DNA from: Verrucomicrobiaceae bacterium UBA1938
GTDB lineage: Bacteria > Verrucomicrobiota > Verrucomicrobiia > Verrucomicrobiales > Verrucomicrobiaceae
NCBI GenBank assembly: GCA_002336895.1
Contig: DDFC01000009.1
Coordinates: 138,035-202,034, forward strand
Length of the DNA stretch: 64,000 nucleotides
Direction of reading: 5' to 3'
Of this stretch, positions 26,543 to 33,988 are shown piece by piece. Position 1 is the stretch's first letter. Every line of letters begins with the position of its first letter. The position numbers were made by a program, and so were the translations under genes. The notes below the pieces were generated by a model that saw only the letters and a program-made list of their open reading frames with translations, was not told the origin of the DNA and searched no databases.

Positions 26543-27169
26543 CTACACCTTCACAAAATCCCGCATCGTATTCAGCATCACCACCACGGAGCACGCACCT
26601 GCATCCGGGAATCCCAGGCACGCTTCACCCAGCGTCTTGGCGCGGCCAAACTGGGCGATCATGTTCTTGCTGGCTTCCTTGCCGGACTCCGCAGCGGCGG
26701 CCACGGCGGCGAGGGCTTCGGTGAGGGAGAGGTCGGCGGACTCGCGGGCCTTCTCAGCGGCGGGGGCCAGCGCGTCGATCATCGTCTTGTCGCCGGGCTT
26801 GGCACCGCCGCGCTTCATCACGCCTTCGAGGGCGGTGGAGAGCAGGAGGGAGAGGCCTTCAGCGTCGAAGGTCGGGCGGCCGGCGAGGGCCTTGCCACCG
26901 GCGCGATAAACGGTGCCAAAGATGGCTCCCGAGGCTCCGCCCATGCTCGTCATCATGGCGGTGCCGGTGGTCACAAAGACCTGCTCCACACTGGCGGGGT
27001 CCATGGGCTCCAGCTGGGCTTTCACCGCCTCCATGCCGCGCTTCATGCCGAGGCCGTGATCGCCATCGCCGAGATCGCGGTCGGCCTGGGAGAGCATGGG
27101 TTCGGCGGCGATGATGGCATCGGCCACCTGCAGCATCATGAGGCGGACTTGGTTGGGCTTGAGTTCCAT
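26543..27169 (-). CDS. dhaL: DhaL-type dihydroxyacetone kinase ADP-binding subunit
   Basis: A 208-residue all-helical DhaL protein. The Mg-ADP-binding aspartates fall at D30, D35 and D37 in QADRDLGDGDHGLGM, the same positions I recall for E. coli DhaL. SMGGASGAIFGTVY and KPGDKTMIDAL are also typical. DhaL normally works with DhaK, which binds the ketose covalently, and takes phosphate from DhaM or ATP. No dhaK is in the window. The gene follows the LsrF-like aldolase by 95 nt that contain a terminator-like stem. It may phosphorylate a ketose or C4-C5 keto sugar that the aldolase then cleaves. Confidence 0.88.
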   Translation of the reverse strand: MELKPNQVRLMMLQVADAIIAAEPMLSQADRDLGDGDHGLGMKRGMEAVKAQLEPMDPASVEQVFVTTGTAMMTSMGGASGAIFGTVYRAGGKALAGRPTFDAEGLSLLLSTALEGVMKRGGAKPGDKTMIDALAPAAEKARESADLSLTEALAAVAAAAESGKEASKNMIAQFGRAKTLGEACLGFPDAGACSVVVMLNTMRDFVKV

Positions 27170-27213
27170 GGTTGGAGAAAAAAGAGAGAGTGGTTGGAGC
27201 GGTGGGTGAAAGA

Positions 27214-27236
27214 AGGGGGATCAAGATGATCCCCCT
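27214..27236 (-). terminator. Perfect 10-bp stem between the lsrF-like and dhaL genes
   Basis: AGGGGGATCA, a 3-nt loop, TGATCCCCCT. On the minus strand, where both genes are read, it is followed by TCTTTC, a weak T-rich tail. It could be a partial terminator or an mRNA-stabilising stem that sets unequal expression of the two genes. Confidence 0.6.
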
Positions 27237-27264
27237 CCTGTGAATGTGTTTAGACTGCTGGCGC

Positions 27265-28233
27265 TTACTTCTTGCGCAGCTCCTTCTTCTTGAGGTCGTT
27301 GTAGAGTTCGAAGGCCTTGTTGGCGTTCAGTCCACCGTGCACCACACCGTGCACCGCCTGCATCATCGAGACGGGGGCATCGCTCTGGAAGATGTTGCGG
27401 CCCATGTCCACGCCGCTGGCGCCCTGCTTGATGGCGTTGGCGCACATCTTCAGCGCGTCGAGCTCAGGCAGCTTCTTGCCACCGGCGATCACGATCGGCA
27501 CCGGGCAGCAGCTCGTCACGGTATCAAATTCCTTTTCCGTGTAGTAGCACTTCACGATGTTGGCGCCGAGTTCCGCCATGATGCGGGTGGCCAGGCGGAA
27601 ATACTGCGACGTGCGGGCCATCGCGCGACCCACGGCGGTCACGCCCATGACGGCGATGCCATAGCGGCTGGCGGCATCGACGAGGTCGGTGAGGTTCTTG
27701 AGGGACTGGCGCTCGTAGGCGCTGCCGATGAAGACCTGCACGGCCAGCACGGAGGCATTGAGGCGGATGGCTTCTTCGATGTTGAGCGCGGTGCTCTCAT
27801 TGGAGAGGGGTTCAAAGCCGGGGCGGCCAAACTTGACTTTCTTGCCGTCGAGTTCGCCTTCCCATTCTTCCATGGGGCTGATCATCGAGGTGCCGCCGGA
27901 GGCGCGCAGGGCGATGGCCTTGGTGGTGGAGGCAGGAATGACGGAGCGCTGGATGCCGCGGGTGAGCATGAGGCAGTCGGCGTAGGGCTCCAGGGGGAGG
28001 ATGGTCTGGTCCACGCGCTCCAGGCCGGTGGTGGGGCCCTGGAAGTAGCCGTGGTCAAAGGCGAGCATCACGGTGCGGCCGTCCTTGGGGTTGAAGACCT
28101 TGGAGAGGCGGTTCTTGAGACCCCAGTCATACTGGTGGCAGCCCTTGAGAAAGAAGCCGGGGGCCTCCTGGGGGACGTCGGTGAAAAATTCCTTTTCCTT
28201 CTTGTCTGCTGCGCTGGTTTGGATGTCGGCCAT
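27265..28233 (-). CDS. lsrF: LsrF-like class I aldolase/thiolase (DeoC/FbaB fold)
   Basis: A 322-residue protein closely resembling LsrF, the thiolase that ends AI-2 breakdown in enterics, as I recall it: NPKDGRTVMLAFDHGYFQGPTTGLERVD, LTRGIQRSVIP, VQVFIGSAYERQSLKN, CCPVPIVIAGGKKLPE and GASGVDMGRNIFQSD. The Schiff-base Lys is K228 in GANIVKCYYTEKEF. A segment of about 24 residues (119-142, around WEGELDGKKVKFG) has no counterpart in the enteric protein. No lsrK, lsrG, lsrR or transporter is nearby, so an AI-2 role is doubtful; the partner DhaL points to another phosphorylated keto sugar. The ATG is 98 nt from the divergent AraC gene. Confidence 0.85.
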   Translation of the reverse strand: MADIQTSAADKKEKEFFTDVPQEAPGFFLKGCHQYDWGLKNRLSKVFNPKDGRTVMLAFDHGYFQGPTTGLERVDQTILPLEPYADCLMLTRGIQRSVIPASTTKAIALRASGGTSMISPMEEWEGELDGKKVKFGRPGFEPLSNESTALNIEEAIRLNASVLAVQVFIGSAYERQSLKNLTDLVDAASRYGIAVMGVTAVGRAMARTSQYFRLATRIMAELGANIVKCYYTEKEFDTVTSCCPVPIVIAGGKKLPELDALKMCANAIKQGASGVDMGRNIFQSDAPVSMMQAVHGVVHGGLNANKAFELYNDLKKKELRKK

Positions 28234-28331
28234 GGTGTGTGTTCAGTTTTGGTGGAGTCTAAATCCATAGTCACTCCCCGCTTGCCGTCCATGCACGGGC
28301 TCGCCAGATTTGTGTCGGATTTTGCAATCGC

Positions 28332-29165
28332 ATGCAGACGAAGAAAAGCATCCTCAGTCTCGTCCCCGTTGGTTCCGCGCATCGTGTGCAGGGCCAGCGG
28401 ACCGTGGCGCTGCCCGGGGTGACGGTGGACATCCTGACCACGCGCAAGATCGAACTGCAGCAGTGGGAGCTGCGGCGGCTGAATGATCCCTACTGGCGTC
28501 TCTACTGGCCGGTGAGCGCGGGTGGGGTGGTGGAAATAGGCGGCGAACAGACGCCGCTGGAGCCGGGCTGCATGTATCTGATTCCGCCACACACCACTTT
28601 CAGCACCACCACCACGCGGCCTTTCAGCAAGTGGTACGCGCATTTCAACCTGGGCCCTCTGGCGGACCGCGCCGCGCCGGGCATCCACCGCTTTCCCACC
28701 ACCGCGCCGCTGCGCAGCCTGATCCCGGGCCTGATGGAGATGAGCAGGCAGCAGGAGGCGGTGCGGTTCCCATGGCCCACCATCCAGCTCGTCATCGCCG
28801 CCGTGCAGTGCCTGCCTGACAGCGTGTGGGAAAAGCAGCACATGGATGCCCGCGTGCAGCGCGCCATGGAGTTCATGCACCAGCACCTGGGGCTGAAGCT
28901 GACGGCGGAGCAGGTGGCGCGGCATGCCGGGCTGAGCCTGCGGAATCTGAACCACCTCTTTCAGCAGGAGCTGCAGCAGCCGCCCATGCGTGTGCTGCTG
29001 GACTACCGGCTGGACGAGGCCTGCCGGCGGCTGAGGCACACGGAGGACAGCATCGAGACCATCGCCGAGCAGTGCGGCCTGGTGAACCGCCACTACTTCA
29101 GCCGCATGCTGCGCCAGTACCGCAACACCTCCCCGGCCGCCTATCGTGAAGAGAGCTGGGGCTGA
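28332..29165 (+). CDS. AraC-family transcriptional regulator
   Basis: A 277-residue regulator. The N-terminal half has a cupin-like ligand-binding domain (EIGGEQTPLEPGCMYLIPPHTTF). The C-terminal 100 residues form the double helix-turn-helix: LKLTAEQVARHAGLSLRNLNHLFQQE and DSIETIAEQCGLVNRHYFSRMLRQYRNTSPAAYR. It is divergent from the LsrF-like gene, so it probably controls lsrF-dhaL in response to a sugar. The beta-propeller gene starts 22 nt downstream on the same strand and is probably in its operon. Confidence 0.93.
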   Translation: MQTKKSILSLVPVGSAHRVQGQRTVALPGVTVDILTTRKIELQQWELRRLNDPYWRLYWPVSAGGVVEIGGEQTPLEPGCMYLIPPHTTFSTTTTRPFSKWYAHFNLGPLADRAAPGIHRFPTTAPLRSLIPGLMEMSRQQEAVRFPWPTIQLVIAAVQCLPDSVWEKQHMDARVQRAMEFMHQHLGLKLTAEQVARHAGLSLRNLNHLFQQELQQPPMRVLLDYRLDEACRRLRHTEDSIETIAEQCGLVNRHYFSRMLRQYRNTSPAAYREESWG

Positions 29166-29187
29166 GTCGTGGCGTGGCAGCAGGTAG

Positions 29188-30426
29188 ATGGATCACAACG
29201 AGCAACTCCCCATGACACCGCACTGGACACGCAGGCAGTTTTTGAAGAAATGGAGCGCCGCCGGATGCGGGGTGCTGACAGGAGCACACCTCTCGGCCGC
29301 AGACGCCCCCACACTGGCGGTACCCGGCGACTGGAAAAAGCACGGCGAGCTCTTCCGACACTCAGGCGATCCTGCCGGCGGATGGGTGCAGAACTTTACC
29401 AGCACGGTGGAGCCGCTGGAGGATGACCGCTGGCGCGTGTGGACCAGCGTCTCCTTGCCCAAGATCCAGGGCGAGCTGAAGCAGATCGGCTACCACACCG
29501 GACGAGTGGGCGGCCAGTGGAAGCGCACCGTAGCTGTGTGCACCCCCGGCGAGCCGGATGCCACCGCCGAGCTGGCCATCGGCGGCCTGCCCGAGGGTTG
29601 GCACCCGGTGCAGGTGGTGACGCTGCGGCTGAAGGACGGTCGCACGCGCCTCTACTTCTGGGCACATGGCAGAGGCGTGGTGCGCTACCTCGCCGCCGAC
29701 AGCGCGGACGGCCGCGCCTTCAAGGTGGTGAATGCGCTGACGCCCTGCCTCTACCATCCGGCGGACCGCGCAGTGGATGGCAAGGTGGCGCTGGAGGCCG
29801 GGCTGCAGCATTTCTCCAAACGCCGCGCCAAACCGGTGGAAAACGAGCCGCTGGCACCCGCCGTGCTGATCTCCAATGACGCGACAAATGTCTACCAGCT
29901 CCCCGACGGCAGTTTTGAAATGTACTCCGTGGGACTCATGGAGGTGGGCAGGAATGACCGGCGCTATGCCGCACAGGACAACATCCCCGGCCTCCTGCGG
30001 GTGATGGACCGCTACGTGAGCGATGACGGCCTGCACTGGGGCGGACGCAGGCGTGTGCTGATGCCGGATGCGGGCGATCCGCAGGATCTGCAGTTTTACT
30101 ACCTTTCTGTGACACACACGGAGCGCGGGCGCATCGGCCTGCTGGGACATTACCGGCTGGACACGCAGACGATGGACATGGAGCCCTGCTTTTCCACGGA
30201 CGGCATCACCTGGGAGCGGCCGCTGCGCCAGCCGTGGATCACCCGGGATGCACCGGGCGCCACCGCAGGCAGCTACATGCTGCACGCGCCGCATGCCATG
30301 GTGCAGCGTGGTGGAAAGTGGTATCTTTTTTACACCGGCGGAAACTTTGCGCACAATCACCGCGACTCTCACGGCACCCCGGACCGGGCGGTGATGCTGG
30401 CGACGTGTGAGGCGCTGTGGAAGTAG
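29188..30426 (+). CDS. Tat-exported beta-propeller protein (GH43/GH32-like fold)
   Basis: A 412-residue protein with a twin-arginine signal (TRRQFLKKWSAAGCGVLTGAHLSA). The rest has repeated beta-blade elements of the five-bladed GH32/43/117/130 type: DGSFEMYSVGL, RYVSDDGLHW, FSTDGITWERP and GGKWYLFYTGGNF. It lacks an export-independent start; a second ATG eight codons in would keep the Tat motif. Whether it is a hydrolase or a sugar-binding protein cannot be judged, as I cannot place catalytic acids with confidence. It lies 22 nt after the AraC gene, so the module may handle the same sugar as LsrF/DhaL. Confidence 0.75.
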   Translation: MDHNEQLPMTPHWTRRQFLKKWSAAGCGVLTGAHLSAADAPTLAVPGDWKKHGELFRHSGDPAGGWVQNFTSTVEPLEDDRWRVWTSVSLPKIQGELKQIGYHTGRVGGQWKRTVAVCTPGEPDATAELAIGGLPEGWHPVQVVTLRLKDGRTRLYFWAHGRGVVRYLAADSADGRAFKVVNALTPCLYHPADRAVDGKVALEAGLQHFSKRRAKPVENEPLAPAVLISNDATNVYQLPDGSFEMYSVGLMEVGRNDRRYAAQDNIPGLLRVMDRYVSDDGLHWGGRRRVLMPDAGDPQDLQFYYLSVTHTERGRIGLLGHYRLDTQTMDMEPCFSTDGITWERPLRQPWITRDAPGATAGSYMLHAPHAMVQRGGKWYLFYTGGNFAHNHRDSHGTPDRAVMLATCEALWK

Positions 30427-30466
30427 CGGAGCGCTGACCGACGGGCATGAATCCCCATCGTGGTTT

Positions 30467-31315
30467 TCAGCGGTCCAGGCCGAGGAGGTGCAGGCTGTCG
30501 CGGTGGATCATGGCTTCGATCTGGTTCACATCCAGGCGCGGGAGCTGGGTGCCTTCGAGCATGTCGTTGAGCCTGCGGATGCCGTCGATGGAGGCATTCA
30601 CGGTGGTGAAGGGGAAGTCGGTGCCGAAGAGGAGCTTGTGCCAGACGCCGTACTCCTGCGCGAGCATGAGGGAGTTGTAGAGCTGCCAGGGGCGGTAGTG
30701 CAGGGCGCTGACGTCGGCATAGACGTTGGCGTGCTTGCGAATGGTGACGAGGCATTCGCCCTCATAGGGGTGGCCGAGATGGGCGAGGATGATCTTCAGC
30801 TCCGGGTGACCGAGCGCCACGGGCTCGATGAGGCGTGGCAGGGTGCATGCCAGCGGCGCCTGGGCGATGAAGGTGGTGCCGGTGTGCAGCAGCACAGGCA
30901 GGCCGTTTTTTTCCGCGTACTGCCACAGGGGCTCCAGGCTGGGGTCATCGGGGCTGAAGCCGGCGTACATGGGCATGAGCTTGATGCCGCGCAGGCCCAG
31001 CTCTTCATGGCCAAAGCGCATCTCGCGCTCCCAGCCTTCCTGCGTGGGATCAAGCGCAAGGAAGCCGATGAGCCGGTCCGGATCGCGCGCGACGTAGTCG
31101 GCCACGGTCTGGTCATCCACCCACAGGCCGCTGAGCCGGGCCTTGCCGCCGAAGACGATGGTACGGGTATTCTCCGGGGCGCTGGCACGGTAGGCGTCGT
31201 AGCTGGTGCTGATGTCCACCTTCACACCGGGGCGCGCACGCCCGGCCTGCTGGATGAAATCTTCGGAGAAGTCGGCGGGGAAGTTCCAGGCGTGGGAGTG
31301 GACGTCGATGATCAT
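30467..31315 (-). CDS. Amidohydrolase family (Amidohydro_2) protein
   Basis: A 282-residue TIM-barrel metal hydrolase starting at the ATG at 31313-31315 (MIIDVHSHAW). Metal ligands are the HxH in DVHSHAW, His in LLHTGTTF, His in ILAHLGHPYEGE and Asp in LFGTDFPFTTV. Family members decarboxylate aromatic acids or hydrolyse lactones (for example L-rhamnono- and L-fuconolactonases). In this operon with an SDR and a DHDPS-like aldolase, a sugar-lactone or sugar-acid role is plausible. It is the last gene, 23 nt after the EEP gene. Confidence 0.85.
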   Translation of the reverse strand: MIIDVHSHAWNFPADFSEDFIQQAGRARPGVKVDISTSYDAYRASAPENTRTIVFGGKARLSGLWVDDQTVADYVARDPDRLIGFLALDPTQEGWEREMRFGHEELGLRGIKLMPMYAGFSPDDPSLEPLWQYAEKNGLPVLLHTGTTFIAQAPLACTLPRLIEPVALGHPELKIILAHLGHPYEGECLVTIRKHANVYADVSALHYRPWQLYNSLMLAQEYGVWHKLLFGTDFPFTTVNASIDGIRRLNDMLEGTQLPRLDVNQIEAMIHRDSLHLLGLDR

Positions 31316-31338
31316 GGCGGAATGATGGGTGGGACAAA

Positions 31339-32232
31339 TCAGGGGCGCTTCTGCAGCTCGACCTCGATCCAGCGTGCGGCGTGGTCGCTCCAGGGAACCT
31401 TGGGATCGCTCTGGAGGAACCCTTTTACTTTGCCGTAGCCGAGCACGTGCCACTGCCAGGCATCGCCGCTGCCGAAGATGTGGTCGATGGCGGTTTTGTC
31501 TGCGGTGAGGAGATTCCAGCCGCCTGATTCGGCCAGCGGCGCGAGCACGTCGTTGTCAGGCTTGTTGTTCCAGTCGCCCAGCCAGAGTGCGGGTGCGCCG
31601 GTTTCTCTCACGCGTCTGGCCCAGGGGATGAGCTGGCGGCCCTGGGCCAGCTGAGTGGCTTGATATTGCCCCTGATAACGCGCGTGCATGTGGGTGTTGG
31701 CGAGATAGAGCGGCGTGCCGTCTGGCAGCCGCAGTGTGGAGAGTGAGAGGCCCTTGCCCGCCCACCAGTCGCCATGATGCACGGCTTCGGGGCGGCCGCC
31801 ATTGGCGTAGCGGATGAAGCCGTCTGACTCGATGGGATAACGGCTGACGAGCAGCAGCCCGCTGCCGACGAGGCCGCTGGGGAAATAGCGTGCATACGGC
31901 AGGCCGGTTTCCCGCAGGGCTGAGGCGAGCAGTTCGCGGTCTGCCTGCACAAACACCTCCTGAAAGCCGACGATGTCCGGTTTCATCTTCACGATCTCCC
32001 GCGCGATGACCTGCATGCGCTCGGCGCGGCGCGGTGTCTTCCAGAGAATGCCCCAGAGATTCCACGTGACCACACGCAGGCGCAGCGGCTGGAAGGTGGG
32101 TGAAGGCGAGGCTTTGCCGAAGATGGTGGGTTCTGGTATGGCAGTGTGGCATACGTTCCAGGACATCACCGCCGCAAGGACGAGCAGTGAGCCAAGCAGG
32201 ATGATGCCGAGGCGTTTGAGCCAGCGTTTCAT
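31339..32232 (-). CDS. Endonuclease/exonuclease/phosphatase (EEP) family protein, membrane-anchored
   Basis: A 297-residue protein with an N-terminal membrane or signal helix (LGIILLGSLLVLAAVMSW). The EEP motifs are in order: VVTWNLWG (Asn), VGFQEVF (Glu), NTHMHA (His), WLGDWNNKP (Asp, Asn), AIDHIFGS (Asp) and PWSDHAA (Asp-His). Exported EEP proteins include sphingomyelinases, inositol phosphatases and DNases; an export anchor with lipid-like neighbours is compatible with phosphodiesterase action on lipids. Its ATG overlaps the stop of the DHDPS-like gene (ATGA, 32229-32232). Confidence 0.9.
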   Translation of the reverse strand: MKRWLKRLGIILLGSLLVLAAVMSWNVCHTAIPEPTIFGKASPSPTFQPLRLRVVTWNLWGILWKTPRRAERMQVIAREIVKMKPDIVGFQEVFVQADRELLASALRETGLPYARYFPSGLVGSGLLLVSRYPIESDGFIRYANGGRPEAVHHGDWWAGKGLSLSTLRLPDGTPLYLANTHMHARYQGQYQATQLAQGRQLIPWARRVRETGAPALWLGDWNNKPDNDVLAPLAESGGWNLLTADKTAIDHIFGSGDAWQWHVLGYGKVKGFLQSDPKVPWSDHAARWIEVELQKRP

Positions 32233-33140
32233 GATGCCGCAGCGATCATGCGGTCAAACTGGCGGTCCACTTCGCGTTTGGTTTCGTCGTCGAGCTTGAA
32301 GCCCACGGGGCCGCGCACGAGGGTGTTTTTGAAGATGCCCTGGCGGACGAGGAGGTGCTTTTCCACGGCGAGGAAGCCGTCCAGGCTGGTCTGCATGGAG
32401 ATGAGGGCGGAGAGGGGGCCGTGGATGCGGTCGGCTTTTTCAGTGTCTCCTGCAGTAAGCGCATTCCACAAAGGAACGAGGCCGCGAATGAGATCCGCGC
32501 CGGGCATGGTGCCGACGACGCCACGCTTGAAGGAGTCCACGAGGGCGATGCCGCCAGTGCCTTCGAAGACGCGGGCGCAGCCCTGGGTGGCGTCGCGGAG
32601 TTCGGAGAGCTTGGGGCCGATGGGAGATGCCTCGGGCTTGTACTGCACACGCTCGGGGCCGAACTCATCGAGCAGCCGCGCCTGCATGGCGATGGGCATG
32701 GGCTTGCCCACGTAGCCGCTGGCGTCCTGCACGATGACGGGAATCTGGATGGCGGTGATGATGCGCGTGTAGTAGGCCAGCAGTTCGCTCTCACCGATGC
32801 CGATGGAGACGGGTGGGATGGCCATGACGGCATCGGCACCGACGCTCTCGGCGTGCTTCGCGTAGCGTTCGGCGGTTTTGGAGGATTCTGCACCCACGCT
32901 GATGACGACGGCGCCTCGCGCCTTGCCAAACTGGCATGCGGCGGCAGCGAGTGCTTCGCGCTCCTCACTGTCGAGGCGCAGGGTTTCGGAGACCATGGCC
33001 ATTACGATGCCGTGGGAGCCGCAGTCGTAGAGCCACGAGATTTCACGCTCGAGGGTTTCGAGATCGAGGGTTTCATCGGCATGCCACGGGGTTTGGAAGA
33101 CAGGGAGGACGCCGTGGAGTTCGTGTTTGAGGGAGGTCAT
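32229..33140 (-). CDS. Dihydrodipicolinate synthase / N-acetylneuraminate lyase family protein
   Basis: A 303-residue (beta/alpha)8 aldolase starting at the ATG at 33138-33140. The Schiff-base Lys is in VQYKPEASP, and the GxxE-like phosphate or carboxylate loop reads MVSETLRLDSEER. The conserved Tyr of DHDPS (in PYY) is not found: the segment reads AIPPVSIGIG. Housekeeping DHDPS is therefore unlikely, and a keto-sugar-acid aldolase or dehydratase is more probable. It is 16 nt after the SDR gene and overlaps the EEP gene by ATGA, so it belongs to one operon. Confidence 0.85.
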   Translation of the reverse strand: MTSLKHELHGVLPVFQTPWHADETLDLETLEREISWLYDCGSHGIVMAMVSETLRLDSEEREALAAAACQFGKARGAVVISVGAESSKTAERYAKHAESVGADAVMAIPPVSIGIGESELLAYYTRIITAIQIPVIVQDASGYVGKPMPIAMQARLLDEFGPERVQYKPEASPIGPKLSELRDATQGCARVFEGTGGIALVDSFKRGVVGTMPGADLIRGLVPLWNALTAGDTEKADRIHGPLSALISMQTSLDGFLAVEKHLLVRQGIFKNTLVRGPVGFKLDDETKREVDRQFDRMIAAAS

Positions 33141-33156
33141 ATCGAGTTGAGGGAGT

Positions 33157-33936
33157 TCACCACAGCAGCTTGCCGCCGTCGATGACGAGAACACTGCCGG
33201 TCATGTAGCTGCTGGCATCGCTGGCGAGGTAGAGGGCCAGCGGGCCGATTTCTTCGGGGCTGCCCCAGCGGCCCATGGGGATGCTGGTGGCCACCTCGCC
33301 CTCGAACTCAGGGCGCTCGCCGATCCAGCGTTTGTTGGCATCGGTGAGGAAGGGGCCGGGGGCGATGGCGTTGACGGTGATACCGTGCATGGCCCAGTCT
33401 GCGGCCACAGCTTTGGTGAACATGGTGAGCGCGCCTTTGGAGGTCTCGTAGCTGCGGCCGCGCATGGCCTTGCCGGGCCAGAGGGCGTTGATGGAGGCGA
33501 TGTTGATGATGCGGCCCCACTGGCGCGGGATCATCGCGCCGCCGATGCGCTTGGTGAGGATGAAGGCCTGGGTGAGATTGAGATCGAGGATGCGCTGCCA
33601 GTCTTCCAGCGGGAGGTCTTCCGTGGGTGTGTTGATGCGACGTCCGCCGACGTTGTTGATGAGGATGTCGATGGGGGCGTGATCCCGCAGGATCACATAA
33701 CACAGACGCTCGGCCTCTTCGGGCTTGGAGAGATCGGCCTGGACCGAGGTGACATGCAAATCCTCGCTGCAAAGCTCCTCACAGGCTTTGTGAAGATGGT
33801 CGGCATTTGAGCCAGAGATGATGACCTCAGCTCCGGCCTCACCCAAGGCACGCGCCATTTCCAAGCCAAGGCCGCGAGAGCCGCCGGTGATGAGGGCGCG
33901 GCGGCCGGAAAGATTGAAGCGATCGAGGATGGACAT
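33157..33936 (-). CDS. SDR-family oxidoreductase (gluconate 5-dehydrogenase-like)
   Basis: A 259-residue short-chain dehydrogenase. The NAD(P) site is TGGSRGLG, the NAG-like motif is INNVGG, the catalytic Ser is in IINIASINA and the catalytic YxxxK is SYETSKGAL. The C-terminus ends GSVLVIDGGKLLW. The sequence feel (FNLSGRRALITGGSRGLGLEMA) is that of gluconate 5-dehydrogenase and related sugar-acid reductases. It is the first gene of the minus operon SDR, DHDPS-like, EEP, amidohydrolase and is divergent from the sulfatase at 33989 (52 nt between starts). Confidence 0.9.
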   Translation of the reverse strand: MSILDRFNLSGRRALITGGSRGLGLEMARALGEAGAEVIISGSNADHLHKACEELCSEDLHVTSVQADLSKPEEAERLCYVILRDHAPIDILINNVGGRRINTPTEDLPLEDWQRILDLNLTQAFILTKRIGGAMIPRQWGRIINIASINALWPGKAMRGRSYETSKGALTMFTKAVAADWAMHGITVNAIAPGPFLTDANKRWIGERPEFEGEVATSIPMGRWGSPEEIGPLALYLASDASSYMTGSVLVIDGGKLLW

Positions 33937-33988
33937 GAAACAAAGAATCGGCGGAGTGAAACGACTCTTTCAGGCGTTTCCTCCCAGC

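Noticed and set aside
27265..28422. Complete AI-2 (lsr) system
   Set aside because: Only the LsrF-like gene is present; kinase, isomerase, repressor and transporter are missing in the window.
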